In this document: piece after piece, positions 1 through 7,722 of the stretch | How the letters are laid out: every line of letters starts with the position of its first letter | How positions within the stretch are numbered: position 1 is the stretch's first letter | Assembly: GCA_947036575.1 (NCBI GenBank) | Contig: CAMQSH010000016.1 | Coordinates: forward strand, 1-20,597 | DNA length: 20,597 nt | Direction: 5' to 3' | From: an uncultured Brevinema sp. | GTDB lineage: Bacteria > Spirochaetota > Brevinematia > Brevinematales > Brevinemataceae | Made by a program: the position numbers and the translations under genes | Notes under the pieces: model-generated | Told to the model about the DNA's origin: nothing | Seen by the model: only the letters and a program-made list of their open reading frames with translations | Databases searched by the model: none

Positions 1-53
1 AGAGCATCTGCTTTACACGCAGAGGGTCATAGGTTCAATTCCTATAACGCCCA
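1..53 (+). tRNA. tRNA-Val (anticodon UAC), 3' part only
   Basis: The window opens inside the D arm. The anticodon stem is 7-11 paired with 19-23 (TCTGC/GCAGA). The seven-base loop 12-18 (TTTACAC) places anticodon TAC at 14-16, which reads GUA (valine). A five-base variable loop follows at 24-28, then a T arm (ATAGG, loop TTCAATT, CCTAT) at 29-45. The 3' acceptor strand AACGCCC is 46-52 and the discriminator base A is 53. The next bases are ATA, so the CCA tail is not encoded and must be added by CCA-transferase. The 5' acceptor strand and most of the D arm lie before the window. Confidence 0.93.
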
Positions 54-55
54 AT

Positions 56-97
56 AAAAACTCCAAATTTGTTATAATAACAATTTGGAGTTTTTTT
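56..97 (+). terminator. Intrinsic terminator of the tRNA transcript, probably bidirectional
   Basis: CTCCAAATTTGTTA (61-74) pairs with TAACAATTTGGAG (78-90) around a 3-nt loop with one bulged T. A run of seven T follows at 91-97. The A tract at 56-60 gives a U tract on the - strand, so it may also back up the terminator of the convergent lipoprotein genes. Confidence 0.85.
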
Positions 98-133
98 GTT
101 TAAATATTTATATTTTTGATAATTATTTAAAAT

Positions 134-165
134 AAAAACACCACCTCAATAAAAGGTGGTGTTTT
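134..165 (-). terminator. Intrinsic terminator of the lipoprotein gene cluster
   Basis: AAAACACCACCT (135-146) and AGGTGGTGTTTT (154-165) form a perfect 12-bp stem with a 7-nt loop. It lies about 20 nt beyond the stop codon of the - strand lipoprotein gene ending at 184. Read on the - strand, the A-rich 131-138 becomes the U tract. Confidence 0.85.
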
Positions 166-183
166 ATAAATAATTAAATAGTA

Positions 184-852
184 TTATTTTTTTTTGAAAA
201 TTCTAGCATTTGCTATAGCAGTGTCCATATCTGCTTCAGATATGTTATAAACATTGTTGTTATTGTATGGTTTTACACTGATCATTCGTAGTTCTGTGTC
301 AGTTTTTTTAACAACATAGTATGATGTTTCCAAATCCGTCCTATCATACCATTTATCTTCACCACCAACCTTAATTGATTTCCATTCCTCTCCACTAGTA
401 GCAATTTGTTTGTATAAAAAAACATATCCTTGTAAAACGCTAATCTCCTCGTCGTTTTCAGTAAATAAAGTGAATTCAGAATTAGAAGTCAAGGTACCTT
501 TTTGAGTGAATTTACCTACTACTTCATTATTAAAGTTATTCCCTACAAGTTCAGAAGTCCCATCATACAAGATAACAGCTATTTGTTTATATTCATTACC
601 TATGGGTGATAGGTATAAATTGTCAATTTCTGTTATTTTCAAGTCAGATTCAGGTGTACTATTACTAAAAAAACTCCATATCTCCATTCCATCTACTGAT
701 CCTACTTGATCGAGAGCATCACCTAAAGCTGCATCAGTAGTAGGATCTCCTGTACCACCTGGAATAGTAACGTCACCATCATCCTTAACAGAACATGCTC
801 CTAGTACAAATAGCATACTTAATAATGCTATGTTAAAAATAGATTTCTTCAT
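184..852 (-). CDS. Tandem paralogous lipoprotein, copy 1 (unknown function)
   Basis: This is a 222-aa predicted lipoprotein. A type II signal peptide (Lys-Lys n-region, hydrophobic core) ends in the lipobox LGAC with the lipidated Cys at residue 20. A short acidic, glycine-rich linker with the motif GGTGDP follows, then 'TDAALGDAL', a MEIWSF motif near residue 60, a variable middle, and a C-terminal block starting YYVVKKTDTEL. The start is supported by AGGAGG just upstream on the - strand. It is the last of three tandem paralogues and lies 15 nt downstream of copy 2. I recognise no named domain. The protein is presumably membrane-anchored and possibly surface-exposed. Its middle is unlike that of copy 2 but close to copy 3 in segments such as YKQI and NNFNNE/ENFNNE. 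Confidence 0.85.
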   Translation of the reverse strand: MKKSIFNIALLSMLFVLGACSVKDDGDVTIPGGTGDPTTDAALGDALDQVGSVDGMEIWSFFSNSTPESDLKITEIDNLYLSPIGNEYKQIAVILYDGTSELVGNNFNNEVVGKFTQKGTLTSNSEFTLFTENDEEISVLQGYVFLYKQIATSGEEWKSIKVGGEDKWYDRTDLETSYYVVKKTDTELRMISVKPYNNNNVYNISEADMDTAIANARIFKKK

Positions 853-867
853 AGAAATCCTCCTATT

Positions 868-1533
868 TTATTTTATTTTATAAGTTGTCGCTTTTACTAT
901 AGCTTTATCCATATCTGTTTCATTAAGTTTATAGTTGCCACTATTAGCACCATCTTCTATTACTGGGATTATTGATAATTCATCACTAGTTTCTTTAACT
1001 AGATAGTACTGAACTGGTGGATTTGGATCTGGATCCCATGCTCCAGCGTCACTCATGAACTCTCTATACCATAGAGTGCGTAGACTTTTAGTTCGTTTAT
1101 GTAGTTTAGTATATCCTTTTAGATCAGTGATAGCAGTACCTTCAGAAGCTTTTACCTCAGCTGCTGTGATGGCACTAATAACTAAAGCTCCCTCTGATAC
1201 AGATTTTTCCTTAACATCATTATCCCAAACATCGTCACCACTACCACCTGTAACCATAGTAACAGACACAGATGCAAATTTATCTGAACCGAGATATAGA
1301 TTGGCTGTTGTGTTATAAGTAAAGCCATCTTCCACAGATTCACTAGAAGAACTGCCTATCTCCATTCCTTCCACAGATCCTGTTAGCTGACCAAGAGCAT
1401 CTCCTAGCGCTGCATCAGTAGCTGGATCTCCTGTACCACCTGGGATTTTTTCTCCACCATCATCATTAGTAGAACACGCTCCTAGTACAAATAGCATACT
1501 TAATAATGCTATATTAAAAGTAGATTTCTTCAT
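868..1533 (-). CDS. Tandem paralogous lipoprotein, copy 2 (unknown function)
   Basis: This 221-aa lipoprotein has the same signal peptide and LGAC lipobox as its neighbours and the same GGTGDPATDAALGDAL linker. It has the most divergent middle: after MEIGSSSS it has TTANLYLGSDKF and a Trp/Asp/Pro-rich stretch (AWDPDPNPP) not found in the other two. The C-terminal block (YYLVKETSDEL, then TDMDKAI, KATTYKIK) returns to the family pattern. The start is fixed by AGGAGG and by the strongly conserved 15-nt spacer shared with the other copies. The 5' coding sequence is identical at DNA level to copy 3 over 114 bp, which points to recent duplication or gene conversion. The function is unknown. Confidence 0.85.
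   Translation of the reverse strand: MKKSTFNIALLSMLFVLGACSTNDDGGEKIPGGTGDPATDAALGDALGQLTGSVEGMEIGSSSSESVEDGFTYNTTANLYLGSDKFASVSVTMVTGGSGDDVWDNDVKEKSVSEGALVISAITAAEVKASEGTAITDLKGYTKLHKRTKSLRTLWYREFMSDAGAWDPDPNPPVQYYLVKETSDELSIIPVIEDGANSGNYKLNETDMDKAIVKATTYKIK
1394..1507. repeat. 114-bp perfect direct repeat, copy in lipoprotein 2
   Basis: This segment is identical base for base to 2087-2200 (offset 693). It covers the 5' coding part of lipoprotein copy 2, from the ALGDAL linker back into the signal peptide. The similarity continues with few changes through the start codon, RBS and 15-nt spacer. Copy 1 (about 710-830) is related but diverged. Confidence 0.9.
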
Positions 1534-1548
1534 AGAAATCCTCCTATT

Positions 1549-2226
1549 TTATTTTTTTGTGTAAGTTGTCGCTTTTGCTATAGCATCTTCTGTAGTATTT
1601 TTGAGTTTGTAACCATTAGCAGGTGTGTTAGGAGTGAAAAGATCAACTTCTATCATACTTAATATAGTATCAGTTTTTTTAACAATATAATAAGATAAAG
1701 ATACAGAACTATTAACTACCCAATTTCCAGTACCTCCAGCTTTTACTGATGTCCACTCTTTAACTTCAACAGGAGTTTGTATATGAACTATAGTATAGTC
1801 AGTTTTTAGTACACCTGTAGTGATTTCTGTAGTACCGTTTCGTTCATATAATTCAAAAGAATCAGAACTAATATCTAAAGTCCCTTTTTCAGCTCCTTTT
1901 GAATCTATTTCATTATTAAAATTTTCCCCATTAAAAGAACCATTTACTTGATTTACTATTATTTGTTTGTACTCTTCTAAAGAAAGATATAAATTTTGTG
2001 TTAATTTATGCAAAACACCAGCGGTACTATCATCCTCTACAGAAAAACTCCATATCTCCATTCCTTCCACAGATCCTACTTGATCGAGAGCATCTCCTAG
2101 CGCTGCATCAGTAGCTGGATCTCCTGTACCACCTGGGATTTTTTCTCCACCATCATCATTAGTAGAACACGCTCCTAGTACAAATAGCATACTTAATAAT
2201 ACTATGTTAAAAATAGATTTCTTCAT
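1549..2226 (-). CDS. Tandem paralogous lipoprotein, copy 3, first gene of the cluster (unknown function)
   Basis: This 225-aa lipoprotein is promoter-proximal. The signal peptide with LGAC lipobox (Cys 20) is followed by GGTGDPATDAALGDAL, MEIWSF, a serine/threonine-rich variable middle with NLYLSLEEYKQI, and a C-terminal block (YYIVKKTDTIL ending AKATTYTKK). AGGAGG sits about 7 nt before the ATG, and the cluster promoter at 2287-2315 lies upstream. The three genes are spaced 15 nt apart and are probably one transcript ending at 134-165. The conserved ends and variable middle recall families of paralogous outer-surface lipoproteins. That is an analogy only, because no domain is recognisable. 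Confidence 0.85.
   Translation of the reverse strand: MKKSIFNIVLLSMLFVLGACSTNDDGGEKIPGGTGDPATDAALGDALDQVGSVEGMEIWSFSVEDDSTAGVLHKLTQNLYLSLEEYKQIIVNQVNGSFNGENFNNEIDSKGAEKGTLDISSDSFELYERNGTTEITTGVLKTDYTIVHIQTPVEVKEWTSVKAGGTGNWVVNSSVSLSYYIVKKTDTILSMIEVDLFTPNTPANGYKLKNTTEDAIAKATTYTKK
2087..2200. repeat. 114-bp perfect direct repeat, copy in lipoprotein 3
   Basis: This is the partner of 1394-1507. Even synonymous positions are identical, while the downstream coding sequence is strongly divergent. The boundary between identical and divergent sequence is therefore sharp. Confidence 0.9.
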
Positions 2227-2286
2227 AGAAATCCTCCTATTTTATTTTTCAATTTTTATTTTACACCCAACAAAGACATATAAATT

Positions 2287-2315
2287 AGTATGATCTATTT
2301 TAATAACTTTGTCAA
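2287..2315 (-). promoter_or_regulatory. Promoter of the lipoprotein cluster
   Basis: On the - strand a perfect TTGACA (2315 down to 2310) is followed after 17 nt by CATACT (2292 down to 2287), a 4/6 match to TATAAT. Transcription would start near 2280 and give a leader of about 55 nt. Assigned from sequence only. Confidence 0.6.
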
Positions 2316-2479
2316 TAAAGCTCATTAAAATTAGAGTTTTTTGATCTATCTATAGTATAATTTATAAATTATTATTTTAGCTCTAAGCTTCCCTAAAGAT
2401 TTATAAAAATATAGTTCTCATATATAAAATACTTTTATATATAGACTTAAAAACAATAATAAAAACAACTAAATAGATC

Positions 2480-2534
2480 TTTTCAAAAAATAAAAACATG
2501 TTATAATTAATAAGGTTAGTTAACCAATTATAAT
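2480..2534 (+). promoter_or_regulatory. xylB-xylR promoter region
   Basis: TTTTCA (2480-2485), a 16-nt spacer and a perfect TATAAT (2502-2507) form the likelier promoter. Its start site would fall inside the operator-like dyad. A second TATAAT at 2529-2534 lacks a good -35. It is the mirror half of the flanking symmetry (TTATAATT ... AATTATAA). Confidence 0.55.
2507..2530 (+). promoter_or_regulatory. Probable XylR operator upstream of xylB
   Basis: GGTTA (2514-2518) and TAACC (2521-2525) form a dyad with a 2-bp centre. The 24-bp segment matches the reverse complement of 5259-5282, in front of xylA, at 19 of 24 positions. It begins at the last base of TATAAT 2502-2507, a classic repressor position. 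ROK-family XylR proteins bind dyads of this size. Binding here is inferred. Confidence 0.65.
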
Positions 2535-2555
2535 ACTTATAAAAATGGAGGGAAT

Positions 2556-4079
2556 ATGGGATATTCTTTAGGGATAGACTTAAGCACACAAAGTGTCAGT
2601 ATTTGTGTTTATGATATAAAACTATTAAAAATCGTGTTTGAACTTTCCGTCCCTTATACTAGTTTAGAAGAAATGAAAAATTCAAAAATGAATAGTCATA
2701 CTCTTTTAATCCCTAAAAATGAAGGTCAAGCAGAGCAAGATCCCTATATTTTTTTAGTAGCATTAGATTATATATTCAAAAAATTAGCACAAAATGTTGA
2801 TATGTCCAAGATTCTAGTAATTCAAATTTCTGCACAACAACATGGACATGTTTATCTTAATCAAGAATTTTCTTCTGCTGTACAAAATCTTGATTCTTCT
2901 AAGACATTATGGAAAAACTTAGAACCATGCTTTAGCTATCAAGGAGCTCCTATTTGGCGTAGTGCTGACACTAAAAAAGAAGCTTCCATACTTCGAGATA
3001 GTGTTGGTGGTAAAAAAGAGATGATAACGATTACAGGCTCAGATTCCCCATTGAGATTTACTGGTGCTATTGTCAAAAAAATAGCAGACACCGTCTCAGA
3101 TTCTTATAAAAACACTCATCAAATACAACTTTTAAATACATTTTTAGCTGCTATATTTTCTGGAAATAATAACCCCGATGTTGATTGGGGCAATGCTGCT
3201 GGTACAAGTCTCATGGACTATCAGAAAAAAACTTGGTCAGATATTCTAATGAATCAAATCTCATCAGATACTCCACAAAAATTTGGGAAATTATCCAGCC
3301 CTTTGAGTAAAGCGGGTAATATTCAAGAATATTTTGTTACTAAATATGGATTTTCAAGAACATGTATTGTCGGTATTGGTACAGGAGACAATCCTGCAAC
3401 CAAAGTACTAGCAGATGGTGATCTCCTATCATTGGGAACAAGCTTTGTTTATATGCTAAATATAAATAACACCCAAAGAGACTACACAGGCACTTCTAAT
3501 GCTATGTATGATGGTTTAGGAAATGCTTTTATGATTATATGTCGTACTAACGGTGCACTAGTTTGGGATAAATTAAGAGATACGTACCAAAAAAATCTTA
3601 ATGATTCTCATCAAGGATTAATAAATCAAAAAGGAAAGTATCCTTTAAAAATTTGGCAAATAGAAAACGAATCTGTACCCTTAAGTACAAAAATACCCTG
3701 TACTCAAAAAAATAATTTTGAAAAAGAATACAAGGGAATTGTATTAAGCAATTTAGGCTTATTAGCCTTATATACAGAAGAACTAGGCGTACAATCTAAA
3801 TCACTATCAGTCACAGGTGGTGCTACTAAAGATATGGAAATTGTACAAATTATAGCAAATCTCTGGAATACTCCTGTATCTGTTTTACCCACTATAGGAG
3901 CTGCCTTAGGAGCTGCATTGATGGGGGGGATCATGTTGGATCAAGATTTTCCTTTAGATACAGTGAGAAAAAATCTAAGTATAAAACTCATTCAGCCAGA
4001 AAACTCAGAACAAGATAATATTACTAAATATAAAAAAGAGTTAAAATTAGGAATTTCTAACTATCTTACGGAAGAATAG
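2556..4079 (+). CDS. xylB: Xylulokinase (FGGY kinase)
   Basis: The 507-aa protein phosphorylates D-xylulose made by xylose isomerase to xylulose 5-phosphate, which enters the pentose phosphate pathway. The N-terminal FGGY phosphate-binding motif is GIDLSTQSV (residues 6-14). QQHGH near 94-98 and GTGDNPATKVL with GDN at 277-279 follow the long, human-XYLB-like type of xylulokinase rather than the GQMHG type of E. coli. GDN holds the likely catalytic Asp. The C-terminal nucleotide-binding part has VTGGATKD and GAALGAALMGG. GGAGGG lies 4 nt before the ATG. The gene is first in the xyl operon and abuts the xylR start codon. Substrate assignment rests on context as well as family. Confidence in FGGY kinase is very high and in xylulose as substrate is high. 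Confidence 0.93.
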   Translation: MGYSLGIDLSTQSVSICVYDIKLLKIVFELSVPYTSLEEMKNSKMNSHTLLIPKNEGQAEQDPYIFLVALDYIFKKLAQNVDMSKILVIQISAQQHGHVYLNQEFSSAVQNLDSSKTLWKNLEPCFSYQGAPIWRSADTKKEASILRDSVGGKKEMITITGSDSPLRFTGAIVKKIADTVSDSYKNTHQIQLLNTFLAAIFSGNNNPDVDWGNAAGTSLMDYQKKTWSDILMNQISSDTPQKFGKLSSPLSKAGNIQEYFVTKYGFSRTCIVGIGTGDNPATKVLADGDLLSLGTSFVYMLNINNTQRDYTGTSNAMYDGLGNAFMIICRTNGALVWDKLRDTYQKNLNDSHQGLINQKGKYPLKIWQIENESVPLSTKIPCTQKNNFEKEYKGIVLSNLGLLALYTEELGVQSKSLSVTGGATKDMEIVQIIANLWNTPVSVLPTIGAALGAALMGGIMLDQDFPLDTVRKNLSIKLIQPENSEQDNITKYKKELKLGISNYLTEE

Positions 4080-5243
4080 ATGGCAGCTTTACAACATCAA
4101 ATAAAGGCTAAAAAAAACACCTTGCAAAAAGTTTTAAGAGAGTGTGTTTCTCGAAAAATATTCATAGGAACAGATATTACTAAATCCCTAAAATTGAGCA
4201 AACCCACTGTTAATGAGTGTTTAGAAGAATTATCACAAAATAATTTTATTGAAAATAACGGATTTATTAGTGGAGAAGTGGGTAGAAAAGCAAAAATCTG
4301 GAATACAACACTATCTAACAAAATATCTATTGCTATGGAAATAGACATCAAAAAAATTCGTATTGCTTTAATAGATATGAATGGGGATATTAGTTTATTA
4401 CAAGAATACTCTAATGTTTTACTCACTAATAATAATTTTGTAGATACCATTATCGAGATGCTCCAAAATTATATTAATACCCTACCTAAAAACACATTTG
4501 CAGATGTTGAAGGGGTTGGTATTGCAATACCAGGGAATGTGAGTTTTGATAGAAAAGAAATTATTTATATTACAAATTTAGATATTTATAATATATCTTG
4601 TGAAAAAATAGAAGAAAAAATTCAAAAAACAGTTTTTTTTGAAAATGAAGCAAATAGTGCTGCTCTAGGAGAATTTTATTTATTAAATAATAACTCAACA
4701 GACACCTCTCTTTTTATTTCTATATCTGATTCTGGTGTTGGTGGGGGACATATTGTAGATGGAAAACTACTAAAAGGATCACATAGACGAAGTGGAGAAA
4801 TTGGCCACTTAACCCTTAAAATGGATGGAATTCCTTGTTCTTGTGGGTCTGTGGGTTGTTTTGAACGCTATACTTCTAACGAAGCTTTGCTACAATTAAT
4901 ACAAGAGGCTCAGATGCCTTATAGTACTATTGATGAACTATTCCTATCATATACTCCAGAGTCAGAAGCTATCATCAAGCGGTATTGTAAAGATCTTGGA
5001 TCTGGCATAAAAAGTTTATTAATTATATTTGATGCCACGAGATTAATTATAGGTGGAAAAATAACTAAATATTGGGATAGAATACATCCTTACTTATATC
5101 AAGAAGTTTTTTATCACAATAATTTTTATAAAGATAAAGGACAAATATTATACCCTGCTTTAAATGCAGAATTTTCATCATTGATTGGTGTAGGTGTTAT
5201 TAATTTTTTTTATTATATATACCCCGATAATATATATAAATAA
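4080..5243 (+). CDS. xylR: ROK-family xylose repressor
   Basis: This 387-aa regulator has an N-terminal winged helix-turn-helix (about residues 15-75, recognition segment LKLSKPTVNECLEEL) and a ROK sugar-sensing domain. The ROK signature GVGGGHIVDGKLLKG (about 219-233) is followed by the zinc motif IPCSCGSVGCFE (251-262). Residues 188-198, ENEANSAALGE, are the form seen in XylR/NagC repressors. The ATG follows the xylB stop TAG with no spacing, so translation is probably coupled. By family it is a repressor released by xylose. Its likely targets are the related dyads before xylB (2507-2530) and xylA (5255-5289), which would make it self-regulating. Specificity for xylose rests on context. Confidence 0.9.
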   Translation: MAALQHQIKAKKNTLQKVLRECVSRKIFIGTDITKSLKLSKPTVNECLEELSQNNFIENNGFISGEVGRKAKIWNTTLSNKISIAMEIDIKKIRIALIDMNGDISLLQEYSNVLLTNNNFVDTIIEMLQNYINTLPKNTFADVEGVGIAIPGNVSFDRKEIIYITNLDIYNISCEKIEEKIQKTVFFENEANSAALGEFYLLNNNSTDTSLFISISDSGVGGGHIVDGKLLKGSHRRSGEIGHLTLKMDGIPCSCGSVGCFERYTSNEALLQLIQEAQMPYSTIDELFLSYTPESEAIIKRYCKDLGSGIKSLLIIFDATRLIIGGKITKYWDRIHPYLYQEVFYHNNFYKDKGQILYPALNAEFSSLIGVGVINFFYYIYPDNIYK

Positions 5244-5247
5244 TAAT

Positions 5248-5253
5248 TATAAT
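5248..5253 (+). promoter_or_regulatory. -10 element of a likely second xyl promoter (xylA)
   Basis: A perfect TATAAT lies 5 nt after the xylR stop and directly upstream of the dyad 5255-5289. No good -35 is visible 16-18 nt upstream. The arrangement mirrors that of xylB: TATAAT, then operator. It could give xylA and the transporter a transcript separate from xylBR. Confidence 0.45.
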
Positions 5254-5254
5254 T

Positions 5255-5289
5255 TTCTCAATTAGTAAAATAACCTTACTAATTGAGAA
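5255..5289 (+). promoter_or_regulatory. Probable XylR operator / 14-bp perfect inverted repeat before xylA
   Basis: TTCTCAATTAGTAA (5255-5268) and TTACTAATTGAGAA (5276-5289) are perfect inverted repeats around a 7-nt centre (AATAACC). Positions 5259-5282, read on the - strand, match 19 of 24 bases of 2507-2530. No U run follows, so a terminator is less likely than an operator. In RNA it would also form a stable hairpin just before the xylA RBS. Confidence 0.65.
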
Positions 5290-5309
5290 TATAAAAAATG
5301 GAGGAATAT

Positions 5310-6632
5310 ATGGAATTTTTTAAAGAGGTCTCTAAAGTGTCTTACGAAGGTAAAGACAGTAGAAATCCACTTGCATTCAAACATTATAATGCAAAACAAA
5401 AAATAGGCTCTAAAACTATGGAAGAGTGGTTGCCTTTTGCAATGTCATGGTGGCACACATTAGTAGCTGGTGGAGCAGATCCTTTTGGAGCACCTACAGC
5501 ACTTAGAACTTGGAATGATAAAGAATTAATGGAAGCTTCCAAAATGAGAGTAGAAGCTGGATTTGAATTTATGGATAAGTTGGGGATTAATTATTTTTGT
5601 TTTCATGATAGAGATCTTGCCCCTGAAGGAAAAACAATCCAAGAAACAAATGCTAACCTTGATCTAGTAGTAGATATCTTAGCTGAAAAAATGAGTCAAT
5701 ACAACAAAAAAGTATTATGGGGAACAGCTTCTTTATTCACCAATCCCCGTTATATGCATGGTGGAGCAACATCTCCTAATGCCGATATATTCGCCATTGG
5801 AGCAGCTCAAGTTAAAAAAGCTTTAGATGTTACACACAAATTAAATGGACAAGGCTATGTATTCTGGGGTGGAAGAGAAGGCTATGAAACACTTCTTAAC
5901 ACAGACATGAAAAAAGAACAAGATCATATGGCTTATTTTTTGAGTATGGCTGTAGATTATAAAGAAAAGATCGGCTTTAAGGGATCATTCTATCTAGAAC
6001 CAAAACCTAAAGAACCAACCAAACATCAATATGACTTTGATGTAGCAACATGTATGGAATTCTTAGCAAAATATAACTTGGATAAACATTTTAGTATTAA
6101 TATTGAAGTCAATCATGCTACTCTTGCTGGGCATACTGTACACCATGAAGCTCATCTTGCTAGAATTAATGATATGTGGGGAACCTTAGATATTAATTTT
6201 GGAGATCCTTTATTAGGCTGGGATACGGATCAGTTCCCTACTAATATCTATGATGCTACTTTGATGATGTATGAATATATTAAGCAAGATGGTTTTACCA
6301 ATGGTGGCTTAAACTTTGATGCCAAAGTGCGTAGAGGATCTCATACAATGACAGATCTTGTTACATCATATATCGCTGGTATGGATACCTTAGCTTGGGG
6401 ATTAAAAGCAGCACATAATATGATAGAAGATGGGTATTATGAAAAAAATATCAACGAGCGTTATGCTACTTATCAATCAGGTATTGGTGCAAAAATTGAT
6501 AAAAAACAAACTTCTTTTGACGAACTTTCTCAATATGCAAACACATTAGAAGAACCAGTATTATTAAGTGGAAAACAAGAAGTGTTAGAAGCTGAACTCA
6601 ACCAATTTATTTGGAATGCTGTGTCTAAATAA
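5310..6632 (+). CDS. xylA: Xylose isomerase
   Basis: This enzyme interconverts D-xylose and D-xylulose in the cytoplasm using two divalent metal ions. I place the start at the ATG at 5310 (440 aa) rather than the in-frame ATG at 5298. GGAGG (5300-5304) sits 5 nt before 5310 but overlaps the upstream ATG, and 440 aa equals the class II length, as in E. coli. The class II pattern is complete: WWHTLVAGGADPFG, the catalytic FHDRD, FWGGREGYE, the metal site region LEPKPKEPTKHQYDFD, EVNHATLAGHT with HHE, and GDPLLGWDTDQFP. It lies after xylR and the operator hairpin and before the xylFGH importer, with no terminator between xylA and xylF. Confidence 0.97.
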   Translation: MEFFKEVSKVSYEGKDSRNPLAFKHYNAKQKIGSKTMEEWLPFAMSWWHTLVAGGADPFGAPTALRTWNDKELMEASKMRVEAGFEFMDKLGINYFCFHDRDLAPEGKTIQETNANLDLVVDILAEKMSQYNKKVLWGTASLFTNPRYMHGGATSPNADIFAIGAAQVKKALDVTHKLNGQGYVFWGGREGYETLLNTDMKKEQDHMAYFLSMAVDYKEKIGFKGSFYLEPKPKEPTKHQYDFDVATCMEFLAKYNLDKHFSINIEVNHATLAGHTVHHEAHLARINDMWGTLDINFGDPLLGWDTDQFPTNIYDATLMMYEYIKQDGFTNGGLNFDAKVRRGSHTMTDLVTSYIAGMDTLAWGLKAAHNMIEDGYYEKNINERYATYQSGIGAKIDKKQTSFDELSQYANTLEEPVLLSGKQEVLEAELNQFIWNAVSK

Positions 6633-6684
6633 AAATATGTAACTATCTAATTAAGAATAGAATAAATTATTTAAGGAGAAGATT

Positions 6685-7710
6685 ATGAAAAATCTTTTAA
6701 AAGCGTTAAGCTTAAGTCTTATATTGTGTATAAGTGTTGTATCTTGTGGAAAAGATGCCAATACAGATACAGATGTAAAAAAATTGGTAATTGGTATGTC
6801 TCTTGACGATTTGAGACTAGAGCGATGGCAAAAAGATAGAGATATCTTTACGTCAGAAGCTAACAAATTAGGAGCAGAAGTTGTGGCTGTTTCTTCCGAT
6901 GGTGATGCAACTAAACAACTTTCTGATATAGAAAATCTCATTGCTAAAGGAGTAGATGTTATTGTTATTATCCCTAAAGACGGTGATAGCCTTAGTCCTG
7001 CAATAGCTCAAGCTGTAGCAGATGGTATTCCTGTGATGGCATATGATAGACTTATTAATAATGCAGATCTTAGTTATTATGTAACTTTTGATTTAGAAAA
7101 AGTAGGTCGTATGCAGGCAGAAGGTGTTTTAGCTGCTAAAAATAAAGGAAGATTCTTTTATTTAGGTGGTTCTCCTGATGATAATAATGCGCACTTATTT
7201 AGAAAAGGTGCTATGGATGTTTTAAAACCATATATAGATAATGGAAGCATTGAATTAATTGGTGAACAAATGACACAAAGCTGGCTTCCAGATGTTGCTT
7301 TACCTATTATCGAAAATATGCTCACAGCAGAAAATAATAAAGTAGATGCTATTGTCGCAGCAAATGATGCTATTGCAGGCGCTGCTGTTCAAGCTCTTAA
7401 AACACAAGGACTAGCTGGTATTGTTCCTATATCAGGACAAGATGCTGATCTAAGTGCTTTACAAAGAATCGCTAAGGGTGAACAAACAGTAACTGTTTAC
7501 AAACCTATTTCTATATTAGCAAAAGAAGCTGCAAAAATTGCAGTAGATTTAGCAAATGATAAAACTCCAACAGCTAATTCTTCTATAAATAATAAGTTTA
7601 AAGATGTACCAACAATGTATCTAGAACCTATTAAAGTTACCAAAGATAATCTTGATTCTACAGTAATAGCTGATGGATGGGCTACAAAAGAAGACGTCTA
7701 TCAACAATAG
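6685..7710 (+). CDS. xylF: D-xylose ABC transporter, substrate-binding lipoprotein
   Basis: This 341-aa protein belongs to the periplasmic-binding-protein type I sugar family and delivers xylose to XylGH. The signal peptide ends VVSC|GKD, so the protein is probably lipid-anchored at Cys 22 rather than soluble as in E. coli. The mature part has the family pattern: KLVIGMSLDDLRLERWQKDRD, DVIVIIPKDGDSL, VMAYDRLINNADLSYYVTFD, LGGSPDDNNA, IVAANDAIAGAAVQAL and ISGQDADLSALQRIAKGEQTVTVYKP. AAGGAG lies upstream of the ATG. The gene is followed by a long hairpin before xylG, a layout that usually allows more binding protein than membrane subunits. Xylose specificity follows from similarity to XylF motifs and from xylA/xylB next door. 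Confidence 0.93.
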   Translation: MKNLLKALSLSLILCISVVSCGKDANTDTDVKKLVIGMSLDDLRLERWQKDRDIFTSEANKLGAEVVAVSSDGDATKQLSDIENLIAKGVDVIVIIPKDGDSLSPAIAQAVADGIPVMAYDRLINNADLSYYVTFDLEKVGRMQAEGVLAAKNKGRFFYLGGSPDDNNAHLFRKGAMDVLKPYIDNGSIELIGEQMTQSWLPDVALPIIENMLTAENNKVDAIVAANDAIAGAAVQALKTQGLAGIVPISGQDADLSALQRIAKGEQTVTVYKPISILAKEAAKIAVDLANDKTPTANSSINNKFKDVPTMYLEPIKVTKDNLDSTVIADGWATKEDVYQQ

Positions 7711-7722
7711 AAATATATTAAA

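Larger units (their letters stand above)
2227..2555. other. Divergent intergenic region between the lipoprotein and xyl operons
   Basis: These 329 AT-rich bases hold the - strand lipoprotein promoter (2287-2315), the + strand xylB promoter and operator (2480-2534), and an AT-only hairpin (2420-2429 with 2433-2442, loop TAC) of unknown role between them. No coding sequence is supported. An open frame on the - strand at 2401-2589 lacks an RBS and runs through the xylB promoter. Confidence 0.7.

Noticed and set aside
2401..2589. 62-codon open frame on the - strand
   Set aside because: It runs across the xylB promoter, operator and start codon, has no Shine-Dalgarno sequence, and its composition is that of AT-rich intergenic DNA.
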